A stretch of 64,000 nucleotides of DNA from JASHUC01 sp035523875 (GCA_035523875.1 DATKPY010000040.1:119849-183848); one strand, 5' to 3'; counted from the stretch's first letter, positions 20,045-31,508 are shown. A program made the numbers and translations. Notes: generated by a model from the sequence alone, not told the origin.

Positions 20045-23000
20045 TGCCCGGCGGGGAAGGACTTGTCCGGATACGGTGGAGCCTGCGGGACGGGGCGCGG
20101 ATCGCGATGGATCTGCGCTTCGAGATAGGCGATTGCCGCCTCGAGCTGCGCGTCCTCCCCCTGGTAGGTGGCGTGCGGCAGATCATCGACGGCGATGTCC
20201 GGATCGACCCCGTGCCCCTCGATCAGCCACTTGCCCTCGGGGGCGTACACGCCGGTCTCGGCGGCGGTCGCGATCCCCTGGTCCACGAGGAAGTTGTCCG
20301 CCGAGAGCCAGATCTCCCCGCCCCACGTGCGCATCCCGATGACCTTGCCGAGCGCGAGGCGACGGAAACCCTCGGTGAACGCCTCCCCGTCGGAGGCGGT
20401 CTCCTGGTCGCAGAGCACGACGATGTGGCCGCGGAATGCGTACTGCATGTTCCAGTAGGGATGGCCGATGCGCGGCTGCCAGTAGAACCACGCCTTGCGC
20501 AGGAGCTTCCCGAGCAGCCACGAATCGATGTTGCCGCCGCGGTTGTGGCGCACGTCGATGATCAGTCCCTGGGCGTCGAAGACCGGATAGTAGTCCCGCG
20601 CCCATTGCTCGATGTCGGAGGCGACCATCGAGCGCAGATGAACGTAGCCGATTGCGCCGTGCGACTCTGACTCGACTTTGAGGCGCCGCGTGTACTCCCA
20701 TTCGGCGTAGCGCAGATCGGCATCCTGCTCGAGCGAGATGGGCTTCGCGAGCACTTCGCGCGTCGCCCCGCGCGCCGACTTCACCTCGAGGATCACGGGC
20801 TCGCCGGTCTTACCCCGCAGCATCGCGCGCACGTCCTCGACGCCGAGGGTACTCACGCCGTCGACGCTCGCGATGACTTCGCCTTCGCGGACGAGCGAGT
20901 CGGGGCGTGCGAGCGGCGGGGCTTGGTCGGGGAGGTCTGGATCGTAGCGATAGATGTGTCGCACGAGGAAACCGCCGGCGCCCTCGTCGCGCACGAGATC
21001 GGCGCCGAGCGAGGCGAGCTCGATGTGATCGGCGGGCTTGCTGTCATCGCCGCCGCGCACGAAGATGTGCAGCGCCGAGAGCTCGCCCACCATCTGCGCG
21101 AGCAGGTCGTTGAGCTCGTCCCGGTCGGTGACGCGATCGACGAGCGGCAGATACCGATCGCGCACGGCGGCCCAGTCGACGCCGTTCATGTGCCGGTCGT
21201 AGAAGTAATCGCGCTCGAGCCGCCAGGCGTTCAAGAAAATCTCGCGGTGCTCCGCACGCGGCTCGATCATCAGCATCCAGTGCGAGAGATCGATCTTCGC
21301 TCGCGCGAGTGTCTTTGCATCGGCGAGGGCACGCGCATCGACCGCAGCATCCAGGATGTAGAAATCGTCGGCCTTGCGTACCAGCATCTTGCGGCGGTCG
21401 AGGGAGATCTCGAAGCCCTTCACGTCCGCCATCACCGTCTCGACCGTGGCGCCGTCGGCGGCAATCTCCAGACACTGAAGCGCGAGCTTCGGCGGCTCGC
21501 TGTCGTCGGCGCTGAGCCAGCACAGCCGCGTGCCGGCGGCCTGAAGCGCGTCGTAGTTGCCCGGCGGAGCCGGGACCTCGCTCAAGCGCTCGGGCAGGCC
21601 GTCGAACTCGATTCTCACCGCAGGCGCGGCGCTTCTCCCGCCCGCGGCCGATCGCGGCGCGCGCGGCGGGACGGCCGCGACGGGGTTGAGCTCATCGGCC
21701 GGTGCGAACGGCGAGCGCAGCCCCTCGGTGAGGGCGAGTTGATAGATCTTCATCGAGCGGTCGAAGAACGGGTCGGGCTGCCGCGGTCCCCAAGGGGATT
21801 GGACGCGCGTCTTGAGTGAGCGATCCGAGAGAAAGTAGAGCCACTTGCCGTCCGCGCTCCACGCCGGACTCGCGCTGTCGTAGCGATCGGTGGTGACGGC
21901 CCGGATCTCTCCCGTGACCGCGTGCAGGATCTTGATCTGAGTGAAGCCGTTCGCCGCAGTCTCGACATAGGCGAGCCAGCTGCTGTCGGGCGACCAGGCG
22001 AGATCCTGAAAATCACCCTCGAGCGACTGCGCGATGCGCTTGTTGCGCAGCGTGCGCGTGTCGAGGAGCCACAGCTGCTGGTCCTTGTCGCGATGCGCGA
22101 GCCAGTGGCCGTCCGGAGAAGGCACTCCTTCCCAGCGCAGCACCTGCGCATCGTGCGTCCACTCGAGGGGGGCACCGATGCCGTTCGCAGGATATCTCCA
22201 GAACTCCGTCTCCCCGGTCCTCGTCGAGAGCGCCACGATGCTCTTGCCGTCTGGGAGGTAGCGGGCCTCGCGGAAGCGCACGCTCGAGTCGCCCGCGACC
22301 TTCACGATCCGTCCACCCGCGGGCGCAAGCGTGAACACCTCGCCTCGCGCGGTGAACACTGCCGCATGGCCGTCCGGCGCGATGTGCACCGAGGTCAGGT
22401 ACTCGAGGGGCCTCGCGACCCAGTGCTCGCGCAGCTGACCGAAGTCCGAGGCGAGGGTGATCGGGACGATCCCGTCGCGCCCGGTTGCGAGGTCGAGCAG
22501 GCGCAGATCGGCACCGCACTGGTAGACGATGCGTCCGTCGGACAAGGAGGCGGATTGAGCGTCGAACTCGCGCTCATGAGTGTGCTCGCGCAGATCGTGC
22601 CCGTCGGGGTCCATCGACCAGACGTTCATCACGCCATCGCGGTCGGAGAGGAAGTAGACGCGCCCCTGCCAGTACATCGGCGTATCGGAAGTGCCGGGCC
22701 AGTCGGCGGTGAGATCGACGGCCTCGGGACTCCCGCGGGTATAGCGCCAGATGCTCTCGGCGGTCCCGCCGGCGTAGCGCTTCGTCGAGCTCGGCTGGCG
22801 ATCGAGCCGCGTGAAGAAGAGCGTCGCGCCGTCCGGGGTGAAACTACCGGAGGCGGCCTGGGCGAGCGGCAGCACCTCGCGATGACCCTGCGCATCGATC
22901 GTCACGAGCTGGTCGTCGGGAAGCGCGGCGTAGCGGTGCGTGCGCACGAGAAGCTTGCCGTCCGGCGTCCAGCCCGCCACCACGGCATCGCCGTCCCAGG

Positions 23001-23331
23001 TCCGGCGCGTCGGCAGCCCCCCGTCGATCGGCATGGTGTAGGCATCCGTGGGGCCTTCGTACTGCCCGGTGAACGCGACGGTCGCGCCATCGGGGGCGAT
23101 CGCGGCATGGCCTTCCATGCCGGGGTCGGAGGTGAGGCGCCGAGCGAGCCCGCCTGCAATCCCGACCGTCCACAGATCACCCTCGGCGGTAAAGACGATC
23201 TGATCGCCGTGCACCGCCGGAAAGCGGTAATAGCCGGGACGGCTCGCTGCGCTGCTCGCGATCGGCCCGCCGAGACACGCGCAGGCGAGCGCGGGCGCGA
23301 GCCCGAGCAGGCGGGCCCCCCGGCCGATCAT
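20041..23331 (-). CDS. Tricorn-like S41 family protease, exported
   Basis: A 1096-residue protein with a signal peptide (about 1-29). The N-terminal half is beta-propeller, with repeated PD40/TolB-like blades (for example HAAIAPDGATVAFTGQ, LAWSPDSSWLAYVE and PAWSADGKWLYFLSD). A core domain, a PDZ domain (about 800-870) and a C-terminal S41 peptidase domain follow. The likely nucleophile is Ser980 in ETASDGEAFTEGF, as in tricorn and C-terminal processing proteases. It overlaps the Tat-signal gene upstream and the aroQ-pheC gene downstream by 4 bp each. It is probably a periplasmic peptidase that trims oligopeptides. Confidence 0.92.
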   Translation of the reverse strand: MIGRGARLLGLAPALACACLGGPIASSAASRPGYYRFPAVHGDQIVFTAEGDLWTVGIAGGLARRLTSDPGMEGHAAIAPDGATVAFTGQYEGPTDAYTMPIDGGLPTRRTWDGDAVVAGWTPDGKLLVRTHRYAALPDDQLVTIDAQGHREVLPLAQAASGSFTPDGATLFFTRLDRQPSSTKRYAGGTAESIWRYTRGSPEAVDLTADWPGTSDTPMYWQGRVYFLSDRDGVMNVWSMDPDGHDLREHTHEREFDAQSASLSDGRIVYQCGADLRLLDLATGRDGIVPITLASDFGQLREHWVARPLEYLTSVHIAPDGHAAVFTARGEVFTLAPAGGRIVKVAGDSSVRFREARYLPDGKSIVALSTRTGETEFWRYPANGIGAPLEWTHDAQVLRWEGVPSPDGHWLAHRDKDQQLWLLDTRTLRNKRIAQSLEGDFQDLAWSPDSSWLAYVETAANGFTQIKILHAVTGEIRAVTTDRYDSASPAWSADGKWLYFLSDRSLKTRVQSPWGPRQPDPFFDRSMKIYQLALTEGLRSPFAPADELNPVAAVPPRAPRSAAGGRSAAPAVRIEFDGLPERLSEVPAPPGNYDALQAAGTRLCWLSADDSEPPKLALQCLEIAADGATVETVMADVKGFEISLDRRKMLVRKADDFYILDAAVDARALADAKTLARAKIDLSHWMLMIEPRAEHREIFLNAWRLERDYFYDRHMNGVDWAAVRDRYLPLVDRVTDRDELNDLLAQMVGELSALHIFVRGGDDSKPADHIELASLGADLVRDEGAGGFLVRHIYRYDPDLPDQAPPLARPDSLVREGEVIASVDGVSTLGVEDVRAMLRGKTGEPVILEVKSARGATREVLAKPISLEQDADLRYAEWEYTRRLKVESESHGAIGYVHLRSMVASDIEQWARDYYPVFDAQGLIIDVRHNRGGNIDSWLLGKLLRKAWFYWQPRIGHPYWNMQYAFRGHIVVLCDQETASDGEAFTEGFRRLALGKVIGMRTWGGEIWLSADNFLVDQGIATAAETGVYAPEGKWLIEGHGVDPDIAVDDLPHATYQGEDAQLEAAIAYLEAQIHRDPRPVPQAPPYPDKSFPAGQ

Positions 23332-23876
23332 TGTCCGGGCACGGGGCCGCTGTCCGCGAGCGGCACCTCGGGGAGCCAGCGCAGGTCGTTGAACCCGCGG
23401 TACAGATACCCGCCCTTGGAGAACGCCTCACCTTCGTAGCCGAAGTAGGCATAGGCGAGCGCCGAGCCGTAAAGCGTGCCGAGCGTCTTCGTGCGCAGCA
23501 GCTGAAAGAACTGCGAGCGTTCGATCGCTCGCAATGCGCGGACGCGTTCGGATTCCGGCTCCGCGGCGAAGGCGGCGCCGAGGTGTCGACACCCTGCGCG
23601 CAGCATCGCGAGCGTCGCCGGGTCTTTGTCGGCGTCGGCATCGATCGACTTGACCACGATCGCGTAGGCGGCATCTTCCAGCCGGTCGTGCGGGGCGATC
23701 GTGCGGGTGACCGCGAGCAGGGTCCGCCCCTCGGCGCTCGTGAGCACGACGAGATCCGCAGCCCAGGCACGTGCGGGTGCAACCAGCGCGAGCGGGCTGC
23801 CGGCCGCGAGGACTCCGGTCAGCATCCCGGTCGATTTCAGGAATGCGCGTCGGGGGAGCGATGCGTCGAAGTCCAC
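23328..23876 (-). CDS. Tat-exported protein, gluconate 2-dehydrogenase subunit 3-like
   Basis: The GTG start at 23876 has GGAG 6 nt upstream, giving 182 residues. The N-terminus PRRAFLKSTGMLTGVLAAG is a twin-arginine signal. The rest (TSAEGRTLLAVTRTIAPHDRLED, LRTKTLGTLYGSALAYAYFGYEGEAF, GGYLYRGFNDLRWLPEVP) fits the gluconate 2-dehydrogenase subunit 3 family. Those small subunits normally accompany a GMC-type flavoprotein, which is not present here. Its stop overlaps the tricorn-like protease start by 4 bp, so it is the first gene of a three-gene unit. Confidence 0.75.
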   Translation of the reverse strand: MDFDASLPRRAFLKSTGMLTGVLAAGSPLALVAPARAWAADLVVLTSAEGRTLLAVTRTIAPHDRLEDAAYAIVVKSIDADADKDPATLAMLRAGCRHLGAAFAAEPESERVRALRAIERSQFFQLLRTKTLGTLYGSALAYAYFGYEGEAFSKGGYLYRGFNDLRWLPEVPLADSGPVPGQ

Positions 23877-24000
23877 GTGCGCCTCCGCATTCGGGATGGG
23901 CAAGGCGCTCTCAATACCACGGGACTCGCGGCGAGTCACGTCGCGGCGACGGAGGGGTGCGAAGTCCCGCGGTGGGCGCCACCCCGGGCGGTGCAAAGGG

Positions 24001-24291
24001 TCAGGCGCGCTTCGGCGCCGGAGCGGCGCTCGGGACCAGCGCGTCGCTCCGCGCGGCATAGCGCCATTCCACCGGGCGCCAGCCCTCGTGGAGCGGCCCA
24101 CCGGTGGTCGAGTTGAGCCAGGAAACGGCGGCCGCGTCGGCTTCGAGCCACGTCACATTGAGGATCAGCGTGCGTGTCTTGCTCAAGCTCACGCGGGCCT
24201 CCACGCAGAGCCCGCGTGGCGGCAGCTCGTCGGCGACATGGTGCCAGTCGCCGGGCAGGAGTCGGGTGTCCCCGGGCGACGACTGCGACAT
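24001..24291 (-). CDS. Small hypothetical protein
   Basis: A 96-residue reading frame from ATG 24291. Codons use G or C in the third position like the neighbours. The central part (VSLSKTRTLILNVTWLEADAAAVSWL, then GWRPVEWRYA) looks like a small mixed alpha/beta domain. There is no signal peptide, membrane helix or recognised family. It lies between the Tat-signal gene and the divergent phospholipase D gene. Confidence 0.45.
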   Translation of the reverse strand: MSQSSPGDTRLLPGDWHHVADELPPRGLCVEARVSLSKTRTLILNVTWLEADAAAVSWLNSTTGGPLHEGWRPVEWRYAARSDALVPSAAPAPKRA

Positions 24292-24419
24292 GCACTGTCC
24301 GTTCCCGCAAGTCCCTGCGGACCTTCGCATCGACTATGCGCCGGCGGCCGCGCGCAAGTCCAGCGGCCGAGGCGAATTCTCTTCAACCATCCCGCCGAGG
24401 CCGTTACATTGGACAACCG

Positions 24420-25943
<1,524 letters not shown>

Positions 25944-27362
25944 AGTTGGGCCGTGTCGATGTAGCGCTGCGCCTCGGCGCGCAGCAGTCCGAGCTGCGCG
26001 TTCACCCGCTGGCGCTGCGCATCGAGCACCTGGAGTACCCCTGTGTTGCCGGCGCTGTAGCTCTCGCGCGCGAGCGTCACGTTGCTCTCGGCCGCCACGA
26101 GCGCATTCGACTGCGCGGCGAGGAGCTCGGCGTCGTGATTGAGCGCATCGAGCAAGTTGGCGACCTCGTCGAAGGACTCGAGTACGACGAGCTGGTAGCG
26201 CGCGGCGCTCGCCTTGAGCTCATCGAGCGCAGCGCGGCGCTCCGCGCGCAGCCGACCGTCGTCGAACACCGGCGCGGTGAACCCCGAGATCAGCGTCCAG
26301 GCGGTGTTGGTGGTCGAGAACAGCTCATCGCCAGCGATCGACTGGAACCCGCCGGTCGCGGTGAGCGTGATCTGCGGATACAGATTCGCGGTTGCGATGC
26401 CGACGGCGGCGGTGGCTGCGTGCAGTTGCGCCTCCGCGGCGAGAATGTCGGGCCGGCGGTGCGCGAGCTGTGAGGGCAGGCTCACCGGCAGCCGCTGCGG
26501 GAGCTTGAGCGCGCCCAGCTCGAAGTCGGGCGGCATCCAATCTCCGGGCGCGCGCCCGATGAGCACTGCCAGGGCGTGGCGCGCCACGTCGAGCTGCTGG
26601 CGCAGCGGCGGAAGAAGCGTCTCGTCGGTTGCGAGCTGGGTTTGCGCGGTGAGCACATCGACGCTCGAGACCGAGCCGTTCTGAAACGCGGTGCGCACCA
26701 GCCGCAGATTGTCGCGATCCTCACCGAGAAGCTCGGAGACGGCCTCGATCTGCGCCCGCGCGGCGGCGATCGTGAGCGCCTGATTGACGACGCTGCCGGT
26801 GAGCGCGAGGTACGCCGCGTCGGCCTCGCTGCGCTCGTATTGCGCGACGGCTTGGCGCTCCTCGATCGAGCGCGCGACCCCGCCCAGGTAGTCGAGGTTA
26901 TAGCTCACCGATGCGCCCACGGAGGTGTAGCTGAAGGCGGGCAATGCGAAGAACGAGCCCAAGAACTCCTTGCCGTACTGCTGACGCCCCGCGCCACCGT
27001 TGAGGGTGACCTGAGGGTAGCGGGCGCCCGCCTGCGCGCGCACCAGCTCCTCGGCCTCCTCGAGGCTCGCGCGCGCGGCGGCGAGCGTGGGGTTGTGCGC
27101 GACCGCTTCGCGCACGAGCTCATCGAGCGCCGGGGATTGAAACGTGCTCCACCACCGCACGGGCACGGTACCCCCGCGCTCGATCCGCTGCGCGAAGGCG
27201 GCGCTCGCGGGATCCGCGCCGGGCTCGCCGGGAGCGAGATACGAGGGCGGCGCAGGCGGGTTCGGGCGCCGGAACGACGGCCCGACGGTGCACGCCGCGA
27301 GCCCCGCGAGCAGCGCGAGCGCGAGTGCGGGATGCGATGAGGCAAGGGGGCGGCTCACGGGG

Positions 27363-28874
27363 TCACTCCGCCACGACGGTTGCAACGGCGCCCGCGCCGC
27401 GTCCCGAGCGCAGCATGAAGAGCAGCGGCAGTGCGACGAGGGTGAGGAGCAGCAGGAGCTTGAAATCATCGAGATAGGCAATCCACTCGGCCTGACGCGT
27501 GACGATGGCATTGAGCGCCGCAAGACCGTGTGGGCTCGACAGATCGCCTGCGCCCGAGCTCCGCGCGAGGCGTCCGAACGGCAGCACGTGAGCCGCGAGG
27601 CTCGCGTGCGCGACCTGGGTATTGCGCGTGAGCAGCGCCTCGACGACCGAGATGCCGATGCTGCTGCCGACGTTGCGCAGCAGGTTGAAGATTGCGGTCG
27701 CCTCGTAGCGGAAGTAGGGTGCGAGCGTCGCGAAGCTCACCGCAGCGAGCGGCACGTACGCGAAGCCCGTACCCACCCCTTGCAGGAATCCGCTCCAGAC
27801 GACGAGCCGCTCGTCCATCTGCGGCGAGAAGCCGCACATGAACCACAGCGACAGTGCGGTCACGCCGAGCCCCGCACCGATCAGAATGCGCGTATCGACG
27901 CGTCCGATCAGCCGTCCGACGAGCGCCATGGTGACGAACGCACCGATGCCGCGCGGCGAGGTGACGAGCCCCGTGGTCGTGGCCGGGTAGCCCATGAGCT
28001 CCTGCAGGAGCGGCGGCAGCAGCGCGAGCGTCGCGAACAGCACCACTCCGACCACGAAGATGAAGAGACTCCCGACGGCGAAATTGCGGTCGCGAAACAG
28101 CGCCGGGCTCACGAACGGGTGACGCGCCGTGAGCGTATGGACGACGAAGAGGTAGAACGAGACTCCGCAGACCGCGGCCTCGATGCAGATCTCAGCCGAG
28201 CTGAACCAGTCGAGCAGTTGCCCGCGGTCGAGCATGATCTGCAGTGCACCGATCGCGAGGCTCAGGAACGCGAACCCGAAGAAGTCGAAGGGCGCGCCGC
28301 GCCGCGGCGTCTCGCGCAGGTAGGTGAGCACGCCGAGCACCGAGAGGATTCCGAACGGCACGTTGATGTAGAAGACCCAGCGCCAGCTGTAGTTGTCCGT
28401 GAGCCAGCCGCCCAACGTGGGCCCGATGATCGGCCCCACCAGCACCCCCATCGCCCAGACGGCGGTCGCCCGGCCGTGGCGCTCGGGCGGATTGATGTCG
28501 AGCAGCACGGCCTGGGAGAGCGGCACGAGCGCCGCGCCGCCGATGCCTTGCAGCGCGCGGAACATCACGATCTGCGTGAGCGAGTGCGCCATGCCGCAAA
28601 GCGCCGAGGCCACCGTGAAGGCCATGACGGAGAATGCGAGGACCTTCTTGCGGCCGTACTGGCCGGCGAGCCAGCCCGCGAGCGGCGTCATGATCGCGGA
28701 GGTGACGATGTAGGAGGTGAGCACCCAACCCACCTGCTCGAGCGTGGCGGAGAGACTGCCGCGAATGTGGGGCAGTGCCACGTTGGCGATGGTGGTGTCG
28801 ATTGATTGCAGGATCGACGCGAGCATCACCGAGACCGTGATCGGCAGTCGGTGCGCTGACTCGCGAGGGTCCAC
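27363..28874 (-). CDS. emrB: EmrB/QacA family MFS drug efflux transporter
   Basis: A 503-residue DHA2-type (14-helix) major facilitator. Signature stretches include IANVALPHIRGSL near the start, LAGWLAGQYGRKKVLAFSVM (motif A) and GIGGAALVPLSQAVLLDINPPERHGRA. It pumps drugs or other amphiphiles with proton exchange and works with the adjacent EmrA-like adaptor and NodT-like duct. It starts 27 bp downstream of emrA. Confidence 0.95.
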   Translation of the reverse strand: MDPRESAHRLPITVSVMLASILQSIDTTIANVALPHIRGSLSATLEQVGWVLTSYIVTSAIMTPLAGWLAGQYGRKKVLAFSVMAFTVASALCGMAHSLTQIVMFRALQGIGGAALVPLSQAVLLDINPPERHGRATAVWAMGVLVGPIIGPTLGGWLTDNYSWRWVFYINVPFGILSVLGVLTYLRETPRRGAPFDFFGFAFLSLAIGALQIMLDRGQLLDWFSSAEICIEAAVCGVSFYLFVVHTLTARHPFVSPALFRDRNFAVGSLFIFVVGVVLFATLALLPPLLQELMGYPATTTGLVTSPRGIGAFVTMALVGRLIGRVDTRILIGAGLGVTALSLWFMCGFSPQMDERLVVWSGFLQGVGTGFAYVPLAAVSFATLAPYFRYEATAIFNLLRNVGSSIGISVVEALLTRNTQVAHASLAAHVLPFGRLARSSGAGDLSSPHGLAALNAIVTRQAEWIAYLDDFKLLLLLTLVALPLLFMLRSGRGAGAVATVVAE

Positions 28875-28901
28875 GGGCTTACGGCCTCAAGCGCGAAGTG
28901 G

Positions 28902-30086
28902 TTACTTGGCCGTCGGGGCGCTCAGGGCCGCAGTGCGTGTACTCGCCGATCCGAACAGCCTGCGCCGGTATCCGGTATCGACGCTCACATCGGCACTCAG
29001 GCCGGCGCGAAGCGGCGGCACGTCCCCTTCGAGCTGCAAGCGCACCGGCAAGCGCTGCACGACCTTCACCCAGTTGCCGGTTGCGTTCTCCGGAGGCAGG
29101 AGCGAGAACTCCGAGCCCGTCCCCGGACTCACGCTCGCCACCCGCGCACGAAAGCTCCGATCGGGGTAGGCATCGATCGTCACGCGCGCGGTGTCCCCGA
29201 CGCGCATGTGCCCGAGCTGGTCTTCCTTGAAGTTCGCCTCGACCCACACATCGCGCGCAGAAACGAGCGCGAATGCCGGAGTCGCGGCATTGAGGTAGTC
29301 CCCGACCTGCAGCTGGTCGACTCGGGTGACTACGCCGTCGATCGGCGCCGAGATCACGGTATACGACAGATTGAGCAACGCGCGGTCGCGCTCCGCCTGG
29401 GCCTCCTCGACCATCGGGTGACGCTCGACGGGAATGTTCGGGTTACCTCCGAGACTCGCGAGCGCGGAGGTGATCTGCTGCTGATCGGCAAGCACGTTCG
29501 CCTGCGCCTCGTTGCGTGCGAGCAGCGCGCGATCGACCTGCGCCTGGGAAGCAATGCCGCTTTTCAACAGCCGGCTCTGGCGCTCGAGCTCGCGTTGGCC
29601 GTAATCGAGCGCGCTCTGGACCGCCCGTAAGTCCGCGACCCGCTGGCGGTAGGTCGCCTTGAGCGCCTCGACCTGCAGCCGCGCGCTCGCGAGGCGCGCC
29701 TGGGCCTCCTCGAGCGCGATACGGAACGGCCGATCGTCCAGCCGGAAGAGCGTCTCGCCGCGGTGCACGCGCTGGTTGTCGTGCACGTCGACCTCGCTCA
29801 CCCGACCGGAGACGTTCGAGCTGATCGAAACCGCGGCGGCATGCACGTACGCATCGTCGGTCGACTCGTAGCGGCCGCTCATGAGATAGAAGACCGCGGC
29901 GCCCGCGAGGGCGAGCACGGGAACGCCGACCATGAGGGGGAGCCGCGCCCGCTCGCGCCAGGCCCGCGGTGGCGGCGCGCGGCTCGCCGTCGGGCGCTCT
30001 TTCTCCTGCTCCAGGAGCGCGACTTTCGCGGTATCGCGCCGCGGCTCGGGCTCGGGCCCGGGCTTGTCGTCGACGACGGCGTTCAT
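28902..30086 (-). CDS. emrA: EmrA/HlyD family membrane fusion protein
   Basis: A 394-residue periplasmic adaptor. The N-terminal 45 residues are cytoplasmic and Pro-rich, with one membrane helix at about 50-69. A lipoyl/barrel-sandwich domain (YVHAAAVSISSNVSGRVSEVDVHDNQRVHRGETLFRLD), a coiled-coil hairpin (about 125-225) and a beta-barrel (GDTARVTIDAYPDRSFRARV) follow. The ATG start at 30086 overlaps the marR stop by 4 bp. It bridges the EmrB-like pump to the outer-membrane factor. Confidence 0.95.
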   Translation of the reverse strand: MNAVVDDKPGPEPEPRRDTAKVALLEQEKERPTASRAPPPRAWRERARLPLMVGVPVLALAGAAVFYLMSGRYESTDDAYVHAAAVSISSNVSGRVSEVDVHDNQRVHRGETLFRLDDRPFRIALEEAQARLASARLQVEALKATYRQRVADLRAVQSALDYGQRELERQSRLLKSGIASQAQVDRALLARNEAQANVLADQQQITSALASLGGNPNIPVERHPMVEEAQAERDRALLNLSYTVISAPIDGVVTRVDQLQVGDYLNAATPAFALVSARDVWVEANFKEDQLGHMRVGDTARVTIDAYPDRSFRARVASVSPGTGSEFSLLPPENATGNWVKVVQRLPVRLQLEGDVPPLRAGLSADVSVDTGYRRRLFGSASTRTAALSAPTAK

Positions 30087-30595
30087 CGGAGCTCGCCCGC
30101 CGCGTCCTGCGGCTCCGCGGTCAAGCGCGCCGCGGAGGCGCCGCTCGCGAGCGGCTTCACGGCGAGGAGATTCGCGTGCACCCGCTCGAGGAGCTCCAAG
30201 AGCTGTGCGCGCTCGCGCTCGGCGAGCCCGTCGAACGCCTCGGCACGGGTCGCGCCTGCGAGCCCCCAAATGTGCTCGATGAGCGGTTTCGCCTTCTCGG
30301 TGATCACGAGCGAGCGCGCGCGGCGATCCTCCGGATCCGAGCGCCGCTCCACCCATCCGTCGGCTTCCATTCGATCGAGCATGCGCACGAGCGTCATCGG
30401 CTCGACTTCGATGAGCTCGGCGAGCCGCTTCTGGCTCACGCCCTCGTACTTCGCCAGATAGGCGAGCGCCTTGCATTGCGGAAGGGTGAGCGCGATCGCC
30501 TGTGCACGCTCCTCGAAGCGGCGCGTATACAGACGACTCACGTCCTTCAGCAGAAAGCCGAAATTCCGATGCAGGTCGGTCGCGTCGCGATTCAT
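30083..30595 (-). CDS. MarR family transcriptional regulator of the efflux operon
   Basis: A 170-residue winged-helix regulator. The core LTLPQCKALAYLAKYEGVSQKRLAELIEVEPMTLVRMLDRMEADGWVERRSDPEDRRAR is the MarR DNA-binding domain. It is the first gene of the marR-emrA-emrB-nodT operon and overlaps emrA by 4 bp. A perfect 26-bp palindrome ends 9 bp before ATG 30595, so autorepression of the whole operon, relieved by a pump substrate, is likely. No Shine-Dalgarno sequence fits between the palindrome and the ATG. A GTG at 30604 is an alternative start. A leaderless transcript is possible. Confidence 0.93.
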   Translation of the reverse strand: MNRDATDLHRNFGFLLKDVSRLYTRRFEERAQAIALTLPQCKALAYLAKYEGVSQKRLAELIEVEPMTLVRMLDRMEADGWVERRSDPEDRRARSLVITEKAKPLIEHIWGLAGATRAEAFDGLAERERAQLLELLERVHANLLAVKPLASGASAARLTAEPQDAAGELR

Positions 30596-30604
30596 GCTAC
30601 ACAC

Positions 30605-30630
30605 GATATCATATCTATAGATATGATATC
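30605..30630. promoter_or_regulatory. Perfect 26-bp palindrome, probable MarR operator
   Basis: Each half is GATATCATATCTA and its exact reverse complement, with no spacer. It is strikingly A+T-rich in a G+C-rich context and lies immediately before the marR start, where a bound dimer would block transcription. MarR proteins bind such near-palindromes. Dimer binding at this site is inferred. Confidence 0.8.
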
Positions 30631-30696
30631 AACTGCTTAGTATCTACGCGGATCGGCGAGTCTGCGCCGATGCGCGCGGATTATCCGTGACGCGGG

Positions 30697-31470
30697 TCAG
30701 TTCGGCGGCTTGCTCGGCGGGGCAAGGGGAGCGAGGCGGGTGCCGCCGGTGCTCGGGTCCTGGTACTCGCGATTGGCCTCGCAGACGTACTCGAGGATCT
30801 TGTAGTGCGGACGGCGCTTGTAGGTCCAGGTCCAGGCCCACGGTCCGCTCAAGTACACCGGATCGGTGACGGTAATGCGGTCCTGGAACGAATCGGGCGA
30901 GGTGAGCGTGATGCGCTCGTCGATCTGCATCCGGTCGCTGTGGGGTACGTTGTCGAGCTGCACCCGCTCCTTGATGCCTACCGTATTGACGATCAGGGTG
31001 TCACCGTCCCAGTGGCCGACGGAGTGGCCCCAGAAACCCGGCTCGGCATCGTCGATTGCGATCTGTTTCTCATCGAGGTAGATGCGGCGCACCTGGTTGT
31101 AGGCCTCCTCGATGATCGTCACCTGCCCGGGAGACTCGAGCACCTCCATCGGGAACATCGCCATCATCATCGCCGGCATGCCGTCCGGAATGCACTGCGC
31201 GTAGCCGCTGAACAGCGGCTGACCGCGTTGATCGGCCGCGCGGATCGCCTGCTGGCGCGCATGCCACGCGGCAACGAACTGCGGCTTGAGCGGCGGTGCG
31301 GGAATCTGCAGGCCCGTCGTGAAGCGGGGATCGAGCCGGGCCCCGAACGTCTTCGGGTCGTGATAGCGATCCCAGGTGCCGTTGAGACGCACGTGGGGAA
31401 CGAGCGGGAGATCGGCCGCCCGAGCAAGGCAGGCGGAGAGCGCCAGGATCGTGAGCAGCAATGCGCGCAT
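30697..31470 (-). CDS. Secreted hypothetical protein
   Basis: A 257-residue protein with an N-terminal signal peptide (MRALLLTILALSACLARA). The segments FWGHSVGHWDGDTLIVNTVGIKE, LDNVPHSDRMQIDERI and WTWTYKRRP recur in a family of small secreted proteins of unknown role that are common in environmental Proteobacteria and Acidobacteria. It lies 38 bp downstream of the DUF6152 gene and is probably co-transcribed with it. Function not known. Confidence 0.75.
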   Translation of the reverse strand: MRALLLTILALSACLARAADLPLVPHVRLNGTWDRYHDPKTFGARLDPRFTTGLQIPAPPLKPQFVAAWHARQQAIRAADQRGQPLFSGYAQCIPDGMPAMMMAMFPMEVLESPGQVTIIEEAYNQVRRIYLDEKQIAIDDAEPGFWGHSVGHWDGDTLIVNTVGIKERVQLDNVPHSDRMQIDERITLTSPDSFQDRITVTDPVYLSGPWAWTWTYKRRPHYKILEYVCEANREYQDPSTGGTRLAPLAPPSKPPN

Positions 31471-31508
31471 CGGGGTGCGACTCGATCGTGCGGCCGGCGT
31501 GCGCCGCG

